Shown piece by piece: positions 5,636-5,928 of a DNA stretch of 5,928 bases. A program made the position numbers and the translations under genes. The stretch spans positions 1 to 5,928 of the forward strand of contig JARFRT010000528.1 of NCBI GenBank assembly GCA_029287105.1. The letters are read 5' to 3'. How positions within the stretch are numbered: the stretch's first letter is position 1; every line of letters starts with the position of its first letter. The notes below the pieces were generated by a model. The model searched no databases. It was not told the origin of the DNA and saw nothing but the letters and a program-made list of their open reading frames with translations. The DNA is from Akkermansiaceae bacterium. Its GTDB lineage: Bacteria > Verrucomicrobiota > Verrucomicrobiia > Verrucomicrobiales > Akkermansiaceae.

Positions 5636-5928
5636 GGATGTCACGGCGGAGATCCGGCCGCGGGTGCCATGGGAGTCGATTGATCTCGGCTGCGCCCTTG
5701 CGCGCAGGCATATGGGCTCGATTTGGAAAGCCTGGGCCGTCACCATCGTTCCCCTCTGGATCTTGCTGGCCGTGCTGCTGCGGAACCATCCGGTCTGGTT
5801 TATTGTTTGCACGTGGTGGCTGAAACCGATTTATGATCGCGTGCCGATGCTGGTGGTGAGCCGGGCGCTTTTCGGGGACGTACCCGGGACGAAGGAGGTA
5901 TTGCGGGCCACGCCCAGGTTGTTGGTGA
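5625..5928 (+). CDS. third membrane protein of the RDD/SpoIIM operon, 3' end beyond the window
   Basis: A GTG at 5625 with GGAGGG at 5612-5617, 7 bases upstream, opens a frame that stays open to the window edge (101 codons plus one base). It overlaps the SpoIIM-family gene by 11 bases, a sign of translational coupling. Residues 1-35 are soluble and include RPRVPWESIDLGCALARRH; about 36-53 is a hydrophobic helix, a second may follow at 55-66, and then comes the dense block WWLKPIYDRVPMLVVSRALFG at 64-84. From memory this resembles the N-terminal part of membrane proteins that follow RDD and SpoIIM genes in several Gram-negative groups, some annotated as DUF4129 proteins; the part carrying that domain would be outside the window. 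The start being GTG rather than ATG rests on the ribosome binding site. Function unknown. Confidence 0.75.
   Translation, partial: MRLEDVTAEIRPRVPWESIDLGCALARRHMGSIWKAWAVTIVPLWILLAVLLRNHPVWFIVCTWWLKPIYDRVPMLVVSRALFGDVPGTKEVLRATPRLLV

Overview
This 5.9 kb window is a moderately GC-rich chromosomal segment from a bacterium. The style of the genes suggests Verrucomicrobiota or a neighbouring Gram-negative phylum: first genes of transcription units without Shine-Dalgarno sites, a KamA-type aminomutase next to a SufR-like regulator, and an RDD/SpoIIM membrane operon in a non-Firmicute setting. That placement is an inference from gene content and carries low to moderate confidence. No insertion sequence, CRISPR array, prophage gene or integrase was seen, so this looks like ordinary chromosome rather than a mobile island.

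Layout, left to right. Bases 1-200 hold a terminator-like hairpin, possibly closing a plus-strand gene that lies mostly outside the window, and a clean 12-bp hairpin that can terminate in both directions. A minus-strand tRNA-Arg(ACG) follows at 202-278. Next comes a minus-strand lysine 2,3-aminomutase gene (kamA, 393-1541) whose catalytic residues are all present but whose frame is cut by one in-frame TGA at codon 252. Divergent from it is a 217-aa winged-helix regulator (1639-2292) of the SufR/COG2345 type. A minus-strand phospholipase D superfamily protein with two HKD motifs (2323-3729) converges on the regulator. Divergent from that, a plus-strand operon starts: an RDD-family membrane protein, a SpoIIM-family (DUF95) membrane protein, and the first 101 codons of a third membrane protein that runs off the window end.

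How the parts may work together. The kamA/regulator pair shares a 97-bp divergent promoter region with two copies of the 8-bp palindrome ATCGCGAT. One lies between the -35 and -10 of the best kamA promoter; the other overlaps the -10 of the best regulator promoter. The simplest model is an autoregulated repressor that also controls kamA; this is inference from sequence. The RDD-SpoIIM-third-protein order matches a known but poorly understood conserved cluster that usually continues with DUF4129/DUF4350, MoxR ATPase and DUF58 genes; those would lie beyond the right edge.

The observations most worth following are the in-frame TGA in an otherwise intact kamA, the paired palindromes in the shared promoter region, and three genes whose best -10 element sits only 7-8 bases before the start codon, which suggests leaderless mRNAs. 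I did not find clear evidence of a wholly new biological system in this window.
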